Assembly (NCBI GenBank): GCA_014898425.1
Contig: RCSZ01000006.1
Location: 1,612,001 to 1,676,000, forward strand
Length of the DNA stretch: 64,000 nt
Reading direction: 5' to 3'
From: Botryotinia globosa
Taxonomy: Eukaryota > Ascomycota > Leotiomycetes > Helotiales > Sclerotiniaceae
Position 1 is the first letter of the stretch. Each line of letters begins with the position of its first letter. The notes under the pieces are model-generated. The model did no database searches. It saw nothing but the letters and a program-made list of their open reading frames with translations, and was not told the origin of the DNA. This document shows positions 11,039-22,500 of this stretch, piece after piece. Made by a program: the position numbers and the translations under genes.

Positions 11039-11843
11039 GGCTAAGATCATCATTCGAGGTTTGGAGATACGCGTTGACAAAACGTGGTGAGCTGATGATA
11101 CTCATAAGGGGATAAGGGTGATTGAGATCATGAAGTTTGCTAGAGCAGTGCCCAAGTTATTGGCGAACTGAACATTGCACTTTCAGGAGAGACAGTTTCT
11201 GTACAATGTAGTACAACATCTTCACTATTTCACTTTTTTGTCCACAAGAAGAAAAGCGCTACAATGGGATTCAAAGTTGTTACACAACATCATTTCGGAA
11301 TGTACTCGTAACTCTCTAGAGCTAAGATTTCGTCGTAGGATTGGCCGCGTCTTTACACAAACACTTACTAGAAGTTGCCCACGAGCCAGTCAAGATGTAG
11401 TAAACCCATTAGAAAACATCATCAGGTTTTCTATCGCTGCGCTGCGCGGGAAAGGCGGCGATTAGAACAAGAATGTGTTAAGCGGTAGGTAACATATAGA
11501 GGTAGGGCAGGTTAAAACAACCAGGGAGAGGGGGCGGAACGGCGGAAAAAGCGGATGTAGCCACCTTTGAGGATAGAAACGCTGACTAAGGATGTTACCC
11601 CTCATTTCACCCGGCTTGTGCTTCCCCAGCTTTTTCCAATGACGGCAATCATCAGCTTCGTACTACTACAACATTCCCGAAACACTTCGTTTTCTATCTG
11701 CGTAGGTTCACAAGACTAATCAGTCCGAGGTTGTACTCTTCATACACATACCAGCCATTCTCATCTTAATCATGCAAAGAGATTTGCTTCCTCTTCTACC
11801 TCATTACACTGCAAGCTAAATCCAGAGCACCGGAGATTTAAGG
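11039..11843. other. Intergenic, no gene seen
   Basis: About 0.8 kb between two co-oriented dioxygenase genes. A run of short open frames has no recognisable product. Confidence 0.5.
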
Positions 11844-12916
11844 ATGACAATGGTGAGCAAACTTTAATGAAATCCCTTGATATCTACCAGTGGTTATTAA
11901 CATGAATGTCATCCACGTGTAGTCTGACAACAATCCGCCAATAGTCAAATTCACGACAGGAATTAGCGATCGTATTCAACTGGGACAAGGGACAACCTTT
12001 TTGCCCGGAAAGAAGGATCCATCAGTACAACATCTCATCGACCACGTCCTCAAACACGGCTATGTCATTCTCCCTAACATATTTACGCCCGAGCAAGTAG
12101 AGATAGCAAATTCCGAAGTGGCACGACTTGAAACTCTTGACGCTGGACCTGCTGCAATCGCTGGTCGAAACTATTTTGAGGGTTTCAAGACTGGAAGAGT
12201 TTATGCTCTCGCAGACAAATCCCGAGCGTTTGATCAGTTTCCAATACACCCCACTGTTTTGGCATTGAACGATTACTTCCTTCAACCCAATTATTTAATC
12301 ACTAGTCTGCATACTGTGGTAATCTATCCTGGACAAACTGCACAGGCTATCCATTGCGATGATGGATTGATCGCACTGCCAAGGCCAAGGCCACTGATCG
12401 GTGTTGTATGTTGTACTTAGGCTCTTTTCTGTATTGTATGAATTGAGAAAGAAAGGCTCACAACCTGAATAGGGCACCATGGTCTCATTCGATGATTTTA
12501 CTGCCGAGAATGGTGCAACTACTGTAATTCCAGGGTCGCATTTATGGTCTGACGATCGCATTCCAACCCGAGAAGAAACGATTCCGGTAATCATGCCGGC
12601 AGGCAGCATGGTCTATTTTCTTAATACTCTTTGGCATTCGGGTGGAGCGAATACCTCAGATAAGGCTCGTCGCAGTATTACAGTTCAGTATTGTCAGCCC
12701 TGGATACGAACATTTGAGAATATGACAATCGCAATGGGCTGGGATGATCTAGACAAGGTTCCAGAGAGACTGTTGAAATTGATGGGATTCTCTACGCATG
12801 ATTTCATGGGCTATGTAGATGGCCGTTCACCCCGAGCCGGTGTGGAGATGCGAAAGAAAAGGATGATTGAGCGAGCTTCCAAGGAGAGAGATGAACAGCG
12901 TGGCTCGAAACTTTAG
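11844..12916 (+). CDS. Phytanoyl-CoA dioxygenase (PhyH) family protein
   Basis: Three exons: 11844-11852 (only Met-Thr-Met), 11923-12405 and 12473-12916. The introns are 70 and 67 bp with GTGAGC and GTATGT donors. The product has 311 residues. The tiny first exon was chosen because the open second exon has no ATG before conserved sequence. The PhyH fold is clear: HGYVILPNIFTPEQV near residues 48-62, IHCDDG with iron ligands H147 and D149, and the distal H219 in WHSGGAN. Between these, FTAENGATTVIPGSH is the typical strand pair. The predicted role is 2-oxoglutarate-dependent hydroxylation of a lipid or secondary metabolite. It lies directly downstream of another 2OG oxygenase in the same orientation. 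Confidence 0.87.
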
Positions 12917-14604
12917 TGGTCCACTGAATTACAGCAGTTAGATGTTGTGTAATCAGTCATTGATCTCCTCGCGATTTGCTTTATGCTCTGACTCCGAAAT
13001 TTGACGTCCGTACGATGTTGCGATCACAGATGAACATCTATTACAATCATTACAGATATCCTCTTCTATTTCATGATCCTAAATTTTTCCGCTTTTACAA
13101 TCTCTTTCATTTGATTTCATAGAAGATTGCTTGGAATCTCATTGGGTAGTCTGTAAGTTAGAGAAATGTAGATGATTGCTAATGAACATTCAAGATGAAT
13201 TATCATTCGATGACGGGTTGTTTTCCGGCTGCAGAGTACAATGTATTCGACTTTGAACGTTCAATGGTAATCTTACCTATTTTTGCATAAATAGTCGAAT
13301 CGTTTTAGTTTTTGCCAATCATTCCTGAATTTCGGCCTGCTATTCTGCTGTGGAATAGCATTGTGTTATTTCGTCCCACTAACGTCACTCGGTCAAAGTT
13401 TTTGACAACGTTCCCTCTTTGTTTGTCCACGAGTACTCTTGAAACGCGGCAATCCGCAAATGTCAAATTCGGTGACTGCTTTGGAATATTTGGGAAGATC
13501 GTTCACTCCGTAATGGTAATTTTAATCCATGCTCAAGCTTTACAAGTGTTAAGCTTTGGCAGACTTCTCGCTTCTGAGAGTACGGGCCATGAATTGTTAA
13601 GATATAAGTCTTGGTTCTATACGTTCATTTTCAGTCAAGATATGTGAAGAGATATACATGATGTGTAATTGTGACTGATGCTGCATTAGAATGCTTATTC
13701 ATCTTGATGTATGGTGCTATTCAGGGTTTGTAATGGAATGTGACTGGTAAAAACAACTTCAATGTGCTATCGGAGTGTGAAGTTGAGCAAGCGAGAGATT
13801 TTGCTTCAAGTTTGTATGAATGTAGTGGCGAGATTCCATGAACAGAGCTAATTTAATTGTACGGTTGATTCACATACTACTAATTTGATGCTCTAGGTTC
13901 AAAAACATATTCTGTTTTCGCCGACCCAACAAAATCATTCTCGGAGGAGGTGCAATGGACCATGGATTCATAAATCGTTGTACACTATCTATAACATACA
14001 ACAGTCTCTAATATGAAGGCTTGGGGCTAACAACACTAAGCTCAATGCTAAGAGTTTTCAGCTCCTCTGACGTGGTCAATATGATCTAGATGTACTTGCT
14101 AGCTTTTGAGGATTGTGGGAAACATCAACTAATGAGGGAGAACAGAACCACAACTTTGAATATAAGATCGGTGTTGATTTAGTTGAGTTGTAAGAAAGAC
14201 AGCGGGATCCAGAATTGTGGAGCAGTAAGATGTAAAAAGTCGTCTTAGCTTGATGGTGCACGACATCAGTCATATCCTTATTTATTGATGCACGTCAGAT
14301 GAAGCTTTGCCGAATGAAGAAAGGACGAGCTAATTAATACCTATTAGATACCAGTACACTTGGCGTCTTTCTGACCCCTCATTTTACCCCGCATAAAGAG
14401 CTAGCTACTCGGAGATCCGACTTAAACTTTTAGAACATGATATTAAAAGACAATACAATGTTGAACAACTCTCGAGGAATAACACATCTTAATCGAATCT
14501 TCCTGAAGCCTCGAAAGTATCCAGAATCAGAAAGAGAAGTTTACTGCCCAGGCAATTGATTACATTCGATCAGTAAAACTATCAGCCACCAAACCCAGAT
14601 CTAA
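12917..14604. other. Intergenic, no gene seen
   Basis: About 1.7 kb. Open frames at 13312-13647 and elsewhere lack homology I can recognise, and I see no TIR or tandem structure. Confidence 0.45.
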
Positions 14605-15201
14605 ATGTCGACTGAACAGCGAGAGCCTCTCCCAAATGGTCTTCCAAATCTTCAACGTCTCATAACAACCACCGATCCAAATGGCAAAGCCATCCTCGAG
14701 TCCAGCATATCTCCCGAATCTGTATGGCAACCAATCCAAAACAACGACATGGCTTTTTTTCTCGCATACACTACCCATAAATTTCCAGCCTCTCTCTCCC
14801 ATGCCCCGGCATCTCAGAACTTCACATCCACTACACCTATTGATATAGCTTCTTACAAATCAGACCTCTCTTCACCTCCTGGTCTCTCTATCTCCACGGG
14901 AACAGTTGTTCGCTTTGTGGATTTTGCGCCTGGTTACACATGTCCAATGCATAAAACCGTGAGTTTGGATTACGGAGTTGTGTTGGAGGGAACGATTGAA
15001 TTGGTCTTGGATTCGGGAGAAAAGAAAATGATGCAGAGGGGTGATGTTTGTGTTCAGCGGGCGACAAACCATGCTTGGAGAAATGCTACGGACGGGGAGG
15101 GTTGGGCGAGAATGATGTTTGTGTTGACGGCTGTTGAGAAGGGAGTTGGGATTGAAGAAGCGGGGATAGATGATATGAAGGAGTTGAGGAAGAGCACTTA
15201 A
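14605..15201 (+). CDS. Cupin-domain protein
   Basis: Single exon, 198 residues, starting MSTEQREPLPNGLPNL. One cupin barrel covers about residues 95-175. Motif 1 includes PGYTCPMH (H116) and continues LDYGVVLEG. Motif 2 is GDVCVQRATNHAWRN, with H156. The second metal ligand expected in motif 1 is Asp or another residue (D122 region) rather than the usual His-Xaa-His, so metal binding may be incomplete. No signal peptide is seen, so it is probably cytosolic. Small cupins of this type occur near fungal metabolic genes as isomerases or binding proteins, but no substrate can be named. It is convergent with the catalase-like gene, with 289 bases between stops. Confidence 0.8.
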   Translation: MSTEQREPLPNGLPNLQRLITTTDPNGKAILESSISPESVWQPIQNNDMAFFLAYTTHKFPASLSHAPASQNFTSTTPIDIASYKSDLSSPPGLSISTGTVVRFVDFAPGYTCPMHKTVSLDYGVVLEGTIELVLDSGEKKMMQRGDVCVQRATNHAWRNATDGEGWARMMFVLTAVEKGVGIEEAGIDDMKELRKST

Positions 15202-15490
15202 ATATGGCAGGTCACGAATATCTCTCTTTGGAGAGTTTATTGCATTTCCTTCGTGCCTAGAGACGAAAGATTTTGAATGGAGATTGGTCTGAATTATATA
15301 TTTCACGGCAGATTCAATTGCGTGAAATAATCTGAGATATTGCAGAAATCATGTATTTGCGCTCAAGTGAACAATTAAACGGCAGTATCATGATGCCCGA
15401 ACTTATCAAGTGAACCGAAAGGCGAAACCGTCTACATGCTTGGTTTCCTATATCTTGTTCTTATCTCCATACCCCTCTCCCATTCATCAC

Positions 15491-16486
15491 CTATGCAGCT
15501 CTCCTCTCCTTTCCACTGATTAAGTAAACTCCAGCCCTGACATCTACCAAAGGATCTCCACTAACATCAATGCCCTCTACCCTGGGTACCGGATCAAAAA
15601 TAATATGTTTCTGCTCCTTTTCATTCTCTCCCAACAATCCCTCAATCTTAACACGTCCCAACTCCACAACCTTTCGCTCTTCTGGCCAATGCACAGTTGC
15701 ATCATCCGTCACATCTCCCTCTTCCGCAATCTGCACCTCCAATTTAAACTCCGCCGCTCCCTTTTCCAACCTCGCTACAATCTCTTCCGTCAGATAATTC
15801 TCTCCTAGACTCTTCTTCTGCTCCTCACTCGCGATCTCAACACCCTCAACAGGAACAATCCTATATCTCACAAAAGTTTCCTTCCCATCGGAAGCAATAA
15901 ATTTAAAAGCGTTAACACCCCAATAATTCTCCCTAGCCCAACTCGTCGGCGCCGGCTTGGGCGCAGTAACAAAAGCCAAAGCCTTAGGATGCGCATCTAG
16001 AAATTTCTCAATAGGTTTCGGACTCTCAACACCTTCTCCACTACTCGCTGCGGCTTTCAAGAATTCGAGAAATTCATCGCCGGTACGGGTTGGGAAGAAA
16101 GGGGTCGAGTGAGCAACGATATCGGTGTGTTTATGTTTCTCGGCATCGAGGATAAAGCGGATGGCGATACCGCGGGGATCGGCGTTGGCGTCAAAATCGG
16201 GAATCGAGGGGATGCCGGTGGAGTTGGAAAAGCGGATCCAGATGGGGGTGGAGGCCGAGGTGAAATGAGGGGCAGAGGAGAGGCTGCGTGCGGTGGAGGC
16301 AGGGATGAAGCTTCCGGTTAGGAGGAGTCCTTTTGCGTGGGCTGGAGGGAGTTAGATTGGATTGTGGGATTGATGATGAGGTGACTTACCAGGTCGTTGA
16401 CCGGCATGTTTGCCAAACATGGATTGCAGTTGATGGACTAGTCCTTCACTTGTCTTGACTACTGCGGGGTCGGATGGGAGAGGCAT
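15491..16486 (-). CDS. Catalase-related peroxidase (small catalase-like, SrpA type)
   Basis: Exon 1 is 16486-16390 and exon 2 is 16341-15491. The 48-bp intron (GTAAGT donor, CTCCAG acceptor) joins in phase 1, giving 315 residues. The spliced protein reads GQRPAHAKGLLLTGSFIP (catalytic His34), then IWIRFSNSTGIPSIPDFDANA followed by a DPRGIAIRF motif, which is the conserved catalase core. At about 315 residues it is far shorter than true catalases (about 480-700) and matches the catalase-related peroxidases that use organic donors. No N-terminal signal is obvious. It probably consumes peroxide. Its neighbour on the right is a galactose oxidase that would produce peroxide, though that enzyme would be outside the cell. 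Confidence 0.87.
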
Positions 16487-17159
16487 GATTGCGATTTAAC
16501 TTCCTGAGAGTTTGTGTGTTTTTCAATATATTGTTGATGAAGGATATTTATTGTAGTCTTACGTTTTGCAAGTGAGTAAGATTCGAAACTGAAGTTCTGG
16601 TGGTGATAAAGGATTCCTCTCGCACTTTATACGTTTGCGTCGAGAGAGTGAATACCACGCCGCAAAATGTCAAAATCCTTTCAGGAAGATTGATGTATTT
16701 TTTTGACGCGATAACGCACTTCATGACGTTATTTTGATATGTGAATTTGGAATAACCCCTCATGTTCAGGACCCGAATACTAGCTCCCATTGGACAAAGT
16801 CGTACAGTTGAGGTTGATTGTTTATCAATTCACTATTAGTGGTTCATGGTTGATGTATCAATACCATAATGAACCAATCAGATATGTCGGGTGTATGGTA
16901 TGTTGATTAGTTAATATAAAGGTGGCGGCTTACTGTATCCAACTGTTGGGATCACATATCATATCACATCTCGTGTACGCGGGTCCCGGTCACGATAAAA
17001 AAAGCTCGCAAGAAGTTGACTAGTGCCTGAATTAATACTGCTAAATACTGGATTCCCCATTATAGAAGATGCAATTCGGGCAAAGGATTATGAAAATATC
17101 CCATGGTGTGTTTAAATCACTGCCGAGTTCCGAACTTTCAATCACTTCTGTTCATTTAC
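16487..17159. other. Intergenic, upstream of catalase-like gene
   Basis: Promoter region for the minus-strand catalase-like gene and 3' flank of the galactose oxidase gene. No coding signal. Confidence 0.5.
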
Positions 17160-19546
17160 TTAGAGTGTGATTTTGATGGTCGAGGCGACGCTGGGTACGC
17201 CTGCAGAAGTCATGGCCCAGAACATCCAGTATCCTGGGAGTGCAATTCCTGCATCATTGGGGATGGTAAAGGTGTAAGTGTTGTCACTTGTGGTAACAGG
17301 CGTGAGGGCAATACGTCGCTGATCAGTGTTGACAGTATGGGTTGCTGATCCAAATCGAGTGATTGAGAAACTGGTTACAGCGGTGTCGGTAACAATTGTG
17401 AGTGTTCCACCGATGGCAACGGTAGAAGTGGCTGAGGAGATGACGGGTCTCGTTGCGGCGGTTCCATCGGCGGTGAAAAGATATGCTGGACTGTATATCT
17501 GTGCATCGGCGTGATTCGTGGCACAGCTGGATCCACACAATCCTCCACCTCCCGTGAAAACCCTTCCGTCGAGCATCAGAAGAGCCATACTATGGTATGT
17601 TCTTGGAATGGCATGAGGAGGTAAGATTGTGAAATTTTGCGTTGTGGGATCCCACAATTCCGGTGTCAATACTGCATCTGTGTCTGTGAATGGAACTGCA
17701 TATGGTTGGCCTCCTATCACAAAGATCTTTCCATTTGGTAGTACGACGCCGTTTGCGAAAGCTCGTTTGTATGCCATTGATGTCAGAGTTTGGACTGTAG
17801 GATTAACGTTGGGACTTCCGATTGTGATCAGATGAACACTGTTAGTCGCAGCTGAATTCTGATAGCTAGGAGATCCACCAGCCGTGAAGATCTTTCCGGC
17901 GACTGCATCATACATGACTGCATTTCCACACATGGAGTCTGGATTGGAAGCGCGAAGTCCTGCAGCGACTTGGGATCCAGTACCCGTCGTTCCGTACCAG
18001 TTCATCGCTTTACTTGGACCAGCTTGGAATACAGATCCATTCTTCCAAGCAAACAACCATGCGTGGTTATCGGTACGGAAGGCACCTTGTGCATCAGCAG
18101 TGAGCATTGGTTTGACCGGGCAGCCTGATAGTAGGGACCATTTGTTGGTGCTTGGATCATGAATCTCTCCATTCTTTCCACCATAGCCACCACTCCAAGA
18201 TCCGCCAATGTTGAAGACCTTTCCTGTTGATGTTGTAGTGGTCGATTGGTAACCGCGAGGAACTTTCATAACGGGTCCTGCTACCCACTGATCGGTAGCA
18301 GAGTCATATATGCTCGTCTTGTTTGCGGTATCTCCTCCTGTGACAATAGCACGTCCATCAAACATCAATGACATACCTGGGCAGAACATGTCATGCTGGG
18401 TGTTGGAAACATTCGCTGAAGATATGGCACCTGATGTAGGGTTGTACACTGCTGAAATAGTGTAGCCATGTAGACCTATTTGGAAAGCTAGGGGACTGTA
18501 TGCTGCATAAGTCCATATGTTCCCTGTGGAATACTCGATAAAACCAGCAACTGGAACAAGTGGCATATTAATCACTGGACCCCATTGTCCCAAGCCCCCA
18601 ACAGCAGTAGGGGCAACTGAGAAACCGAATTCCGCTGCGCTGGTCCAACTACCACGATTTCCAGCTTCAGTGGTAGCATTCAAGCGGAAATATCGAGCTT
18701 GTGTATTTGCAAACCCTACAGTCTTTTTTGTATAGTAACCGGGCACAGATAGTTGTCGGATGCTAAAATCACACCAAAACTTATATAGATTATCTATATA
18801 TTTTTTGATAATAATATAGATTTAATTAAATATATTTTCTATTTTTCTATTTATTTTCAATTAAAATTTAATAATAAAAATATGATTTATTTTTAGGATT
18901 TTTTTTGATTATAAAATCTATATAGAAAGTTGATATAAATTAAAGGTATCGAAATTTACTAGTAAAATAAGCGAAAATTAAGAACTTTTTTTGAATTCAA
19001 TTTCAATCTTATAAATAATAATATTCTAAGATTTTAGAATTATAAAAATTATTAATTCTAAGTTTTTATTATATAATAAAAACATATTTCAAATTTTAAA
19101 TAATTTTAATGATTTTAAATATTTCTTTTTTATTTATATAAATAGAACAAAATGATTATTTTTGGTGTGATTTTAGCGTCCGACAACTATCTGTGCTCTA
19201 GTACTGTAGCGTCATCTTGGAAAGTGGAAGTCGCAACGGTTGACCAAGTCTCATTGTCTGTACTGACAGCCAACGAGTAGTCACCGATGTTTCCATTGCG
19301 TTTACCATCTTGCCTTGGTGTATAGGTAAAAGCATTGAGAATTTGTGCTGAGCCTGTATCAAGGTATATTACGTGTGGAAAAGGAACAAGAACAGGGCTG
19401 TATTCGCTATGCCAGAATGTGCTGGAGTTTCCATCAACAGCATAGGAAGCTGGATTTGTAGCTTGGGAACTCGATACCCGAATGCTCATTGCTGCTTGCA
19501 CAGTCTGCATCACTGGCAGCAAGAGGAAAGACCATAGTGCGAGCAT
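17160..19546 (-). CDS. Galactose oxidase-like copper radical oxidase, interrupted by a TIR element
   Basis: The 5' segment, from ATG 19546, encodes a signal peptide (MLALWSFLLLPVMQTVQA) and a discoidin/F5-8C-like module (SYAVDGNSSTFWHSEYSP). The frame meets a TAG at 19189-19187, just inside a 450-bp inverted-repeat element. Beyond it the frame resumes (PGYYTKKTVGFANTQARYFRL) and runs to 17160. All cofactor residues are visible: Cys of MFCPGMSL with Tyr of RGYQS (cross-linked pair), Tyr-His of RTYHSM, and the His of SATHTVNTDQRR. Seen: element and stop. Inferred: an intron from 19187 to 18763 (GTTGTC donor, TTTTAG acceptor) would rejoin the parts in frame, giving 653 residues with nine extra residues. 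If not spliced, the gene is dead. It would secrete an enzyme oxidising primary alcohols to aldehydes with release of peroxide. Confidence 0.75.
18743..19196. mobile_element. About 450-bp inverted-repeat element inside galactose oxidase gene
   Basis: The left arm from 18743 (GCACAGATAGTTGTCGGA, continuing GCTAAAATCACACCAAAA with one variant) is mirrored by the right arm ending at 19196. About 36 of 38 bases pair. The interior (18781-19160) is extremely AT-rich with no coding potential. No long target duplication is seen. A 2-bp GC duplication fits best, because removing one copy of it with the element restores Val-Leu-Glu-Pro-Gly-Tyr-Tyr in frame. It is non-autonomous and its superfamily is not assigned. 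Confidence 0.85.
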
Positions 19547-22500
19547 GTTGGTGCTCGGAAGGTACAGTGCAATATTTCTGAGGACAAAACCCTATGGACT
19601 GTCATGTCAGTATGATCTACACTTCATTATCGGAATTGGGCAAATGACTTACAATGAAGTTACTCAGGTAGAACAGCCTGATCTGAAACTACATGATCGT
19701 CGTTCCCGTTCTTTAATAGTAGCACGAAGTGGGGCAGTCAAACAAGCTTACCTCCGCATCTTGAGGGCGATGAGATAGATATCTGGAGCCCCTGCAACGA
19801 CGGCGTTGCCCGCATAAGCTTATCGATATAGATTTTCAAGGACGCCCATTTTATCCCGTGTAAAAAATCAATATTCTCAAATTCCCATGTCTGAAAGTAG
19901 ATACGCGAGTGGTTAATCTATATATAAGCTCGGAATACGGAATACTTTAGCGCGGCTCTCATCTATCTCCATGCAGACTTTGATTGAAAAGGAAGCTCTT
20001 AGCTGGGGAAACTTGTTTGTAGAAAAAAGCCAATGTGTCATCGCAATACTGTGAGCGAATCATATTGTTGCTTACCCAAACCGTTTACGGCCGTGAGACT
20101 CTTAGTTATCAATAAGATCCTTGATCACATGCCTCTAGGTGGTATTAAACTTGGTGGCTTCTTCTTCAATACACATTCGTTGCACAGATTTCTGGCCATT
20201 GGTTCAACATTACAACTGATTGTTATCATGCAGCTGATTACTACCAAATAATGCACTCATTCTAGTCTTGGCAGGTCCCAGGATTTGGTTATCGCTAGCA
20301 GATGTGTCAAACATATGCCAACCCAATGGTTCGACGCCACAATAAACATTCCTCACCTGTGCCTCCGAATACGATACCGATACATGCATAAAGTGGGCAG
20401 CTTTTCTCAGTTGTCCTCCCTTTCAGGAGATAAATCCGAATCAACTGAGAACTCTGCTGGCATCAGCTGAAATCTGACTGAAGATTGCTGACAATCAAAA
20501 CAAATTTGACGATCTATAGGTTGTCATGGTGCAGACGGACTCGTTGCAGAACTGATCGACATCGATGTCCAGGGAATATGATTACTGCTTTCAAACTATT
20601 GACATATTTATTGAATCTTGCAGAAGCCCGGAGTGAATACTTCAACTTTTTGAATTGTGGTGTGCGACTTCTGAAGAAGCCGGATCAGGCGGTGGTCTTC
20701 CGGCAGCCTGGACTGAAGCAGCATGTTCCATTTTTCGAGCCAATAAGAAAACGATAACAGAACAATTGGTGTCTTAAATCATCATGGAGCATGCAGAAAT
20801 CTTAGACATAACGTCCACGATGATCTCGATGACGGGCAGACGGCTGGCCATGGATCTTGTTAGGCTGCCCGAGAAAAACTTTGCATATTGCCCAGCTGGC
20901 GATAGACTTTGACCTGCTGCATTGAGAGTCGTCCACACATTTGTATTGAAAATCCCACAGTATCCACGATGAACACTAGTCTGCCCCGCTAAGATCGAGA
21001 AGTCCACTCTAAACACATTCTAAACATGACAATCTGCGAGCGTCGTAAGAGTGTAATTTTTGAGAGCATCACATGTAAGCGATGTGCATTGTCTGAGATC
21101 TAGCAAGTAGACTTGCAGACATGGCACTTTATCTGCCTCTTCTCATTTCAGCAATCGTTTATTGTTGATTTGAAGGGGTAGGAGATCTTAAGCTAAAGTC
21201 TGGAGGTTAATGTTACAACATCAATTCCGTTGCAGTGTCTTGGACCATAAGATTCGGGTGATTCGTTCATTTAATGTCCGGTAACGCTATTCAGATACAA
21301 ATGAAATCGGTACCCATTTGGTAATGAAGCGACCAAACCCATTGAAAAATTCCTAGATTGGTGTTGCCACGATTATGCTTGAAGAACAAGTCGTCGAATC
21401 GATACTAGGTAGGGTACGAGAACAGGTTGAAAGTAGATCGTTTCTCTTCACTTGTACAATTTCTTTATTTGAGCGGGCTCAAAAGCGCGGTGAAAACAGG
21501 AATAGAAGGCAAGGACGTAGAAGTACACGTGATTGATACTGACGAAGTCGCAGACCTGGACAAAGCAGATGGTATGGTTTTTATTGAGTAAGTCGACGAA
21601 ACAGAAGTTGTCAGATTGGTGCTGGTAGTCAGTCATAAGCTTTCAGTTGCTCGTCGTAGTAGTGGTGGAAAGAGTTGTGATTTTAATCCTAGTCAAGACC
21701 AATGAATTCGTCGTAAAGCTAGAAGTGTGAATAGTGACCGATACTGATGGAGTGGTGGATATACAACACGTGTGCTGCAAAAAGAGACTGCAGGTGAAAC
21801 GATGGCAAAGCCAAATATTGCAGCGTTTATGATGTCACAGGCATCATGTCTGTTTAATAAGTGATTCAAATTACAACTGAGAAGCACTCTCTTTTTTGGC
21901 ATTTCCTTCTGAAGCATTCCATTTGAATCAGGATTTTCCGCATAGAGCAATGCTGCTTTGCCTCGTTCTTAACCACTAAGCTGATGATGTGGCAATCTGG
22001 CCTAGTAATATCGCAACAAAGCTGCTTGAACATATTTGAAACCCTTTACAGCAAGGAAAGAAAGTGGCCCACTTGATTGCAAAGAACATTTTCCTCACAG
22101 GTTAGAAAGATGAGCTTGGAGCAATATTTTCCACTGGTCTGATGGAAATATTTCTCCATCAACTTTCTAGTATGCAGCAAGATTGTACCAATTGCCATTG
22201 AATTTGTGAAATTAAAAATCTCTTAGACTTTGGCCAGTTCTGAGACTCGATAACAGGTTCGCAATTGATGAGATTATGGCATAATGCTATATAATAGGCT
22301 GATGAACCATGACGTGTAAGAGCAAAGAAGTTGTAATAAAAGGGATGAAGTGAGTTTAGTGAGTTTGAGCTTAATTGAAACCAGAATACATCTTGAAATG
22401 TGCTTATAATTGACAACAAACAAAGTTCGCTATGGGCCTTGGCAGTGAATGAATGGTCTGTGGAAATGACCCGAGTTGACCCTTTTCAGATCGCGGTGTT

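Noticed and set aside
20485..21016. Fragments slightly resembling short-chain dehydrogenase sequence
   Set aside because: No glycine-rich nucleotide motif or Tyr-x-x-x-Lys site could be found in order, and the fragments lie on opposite strands.
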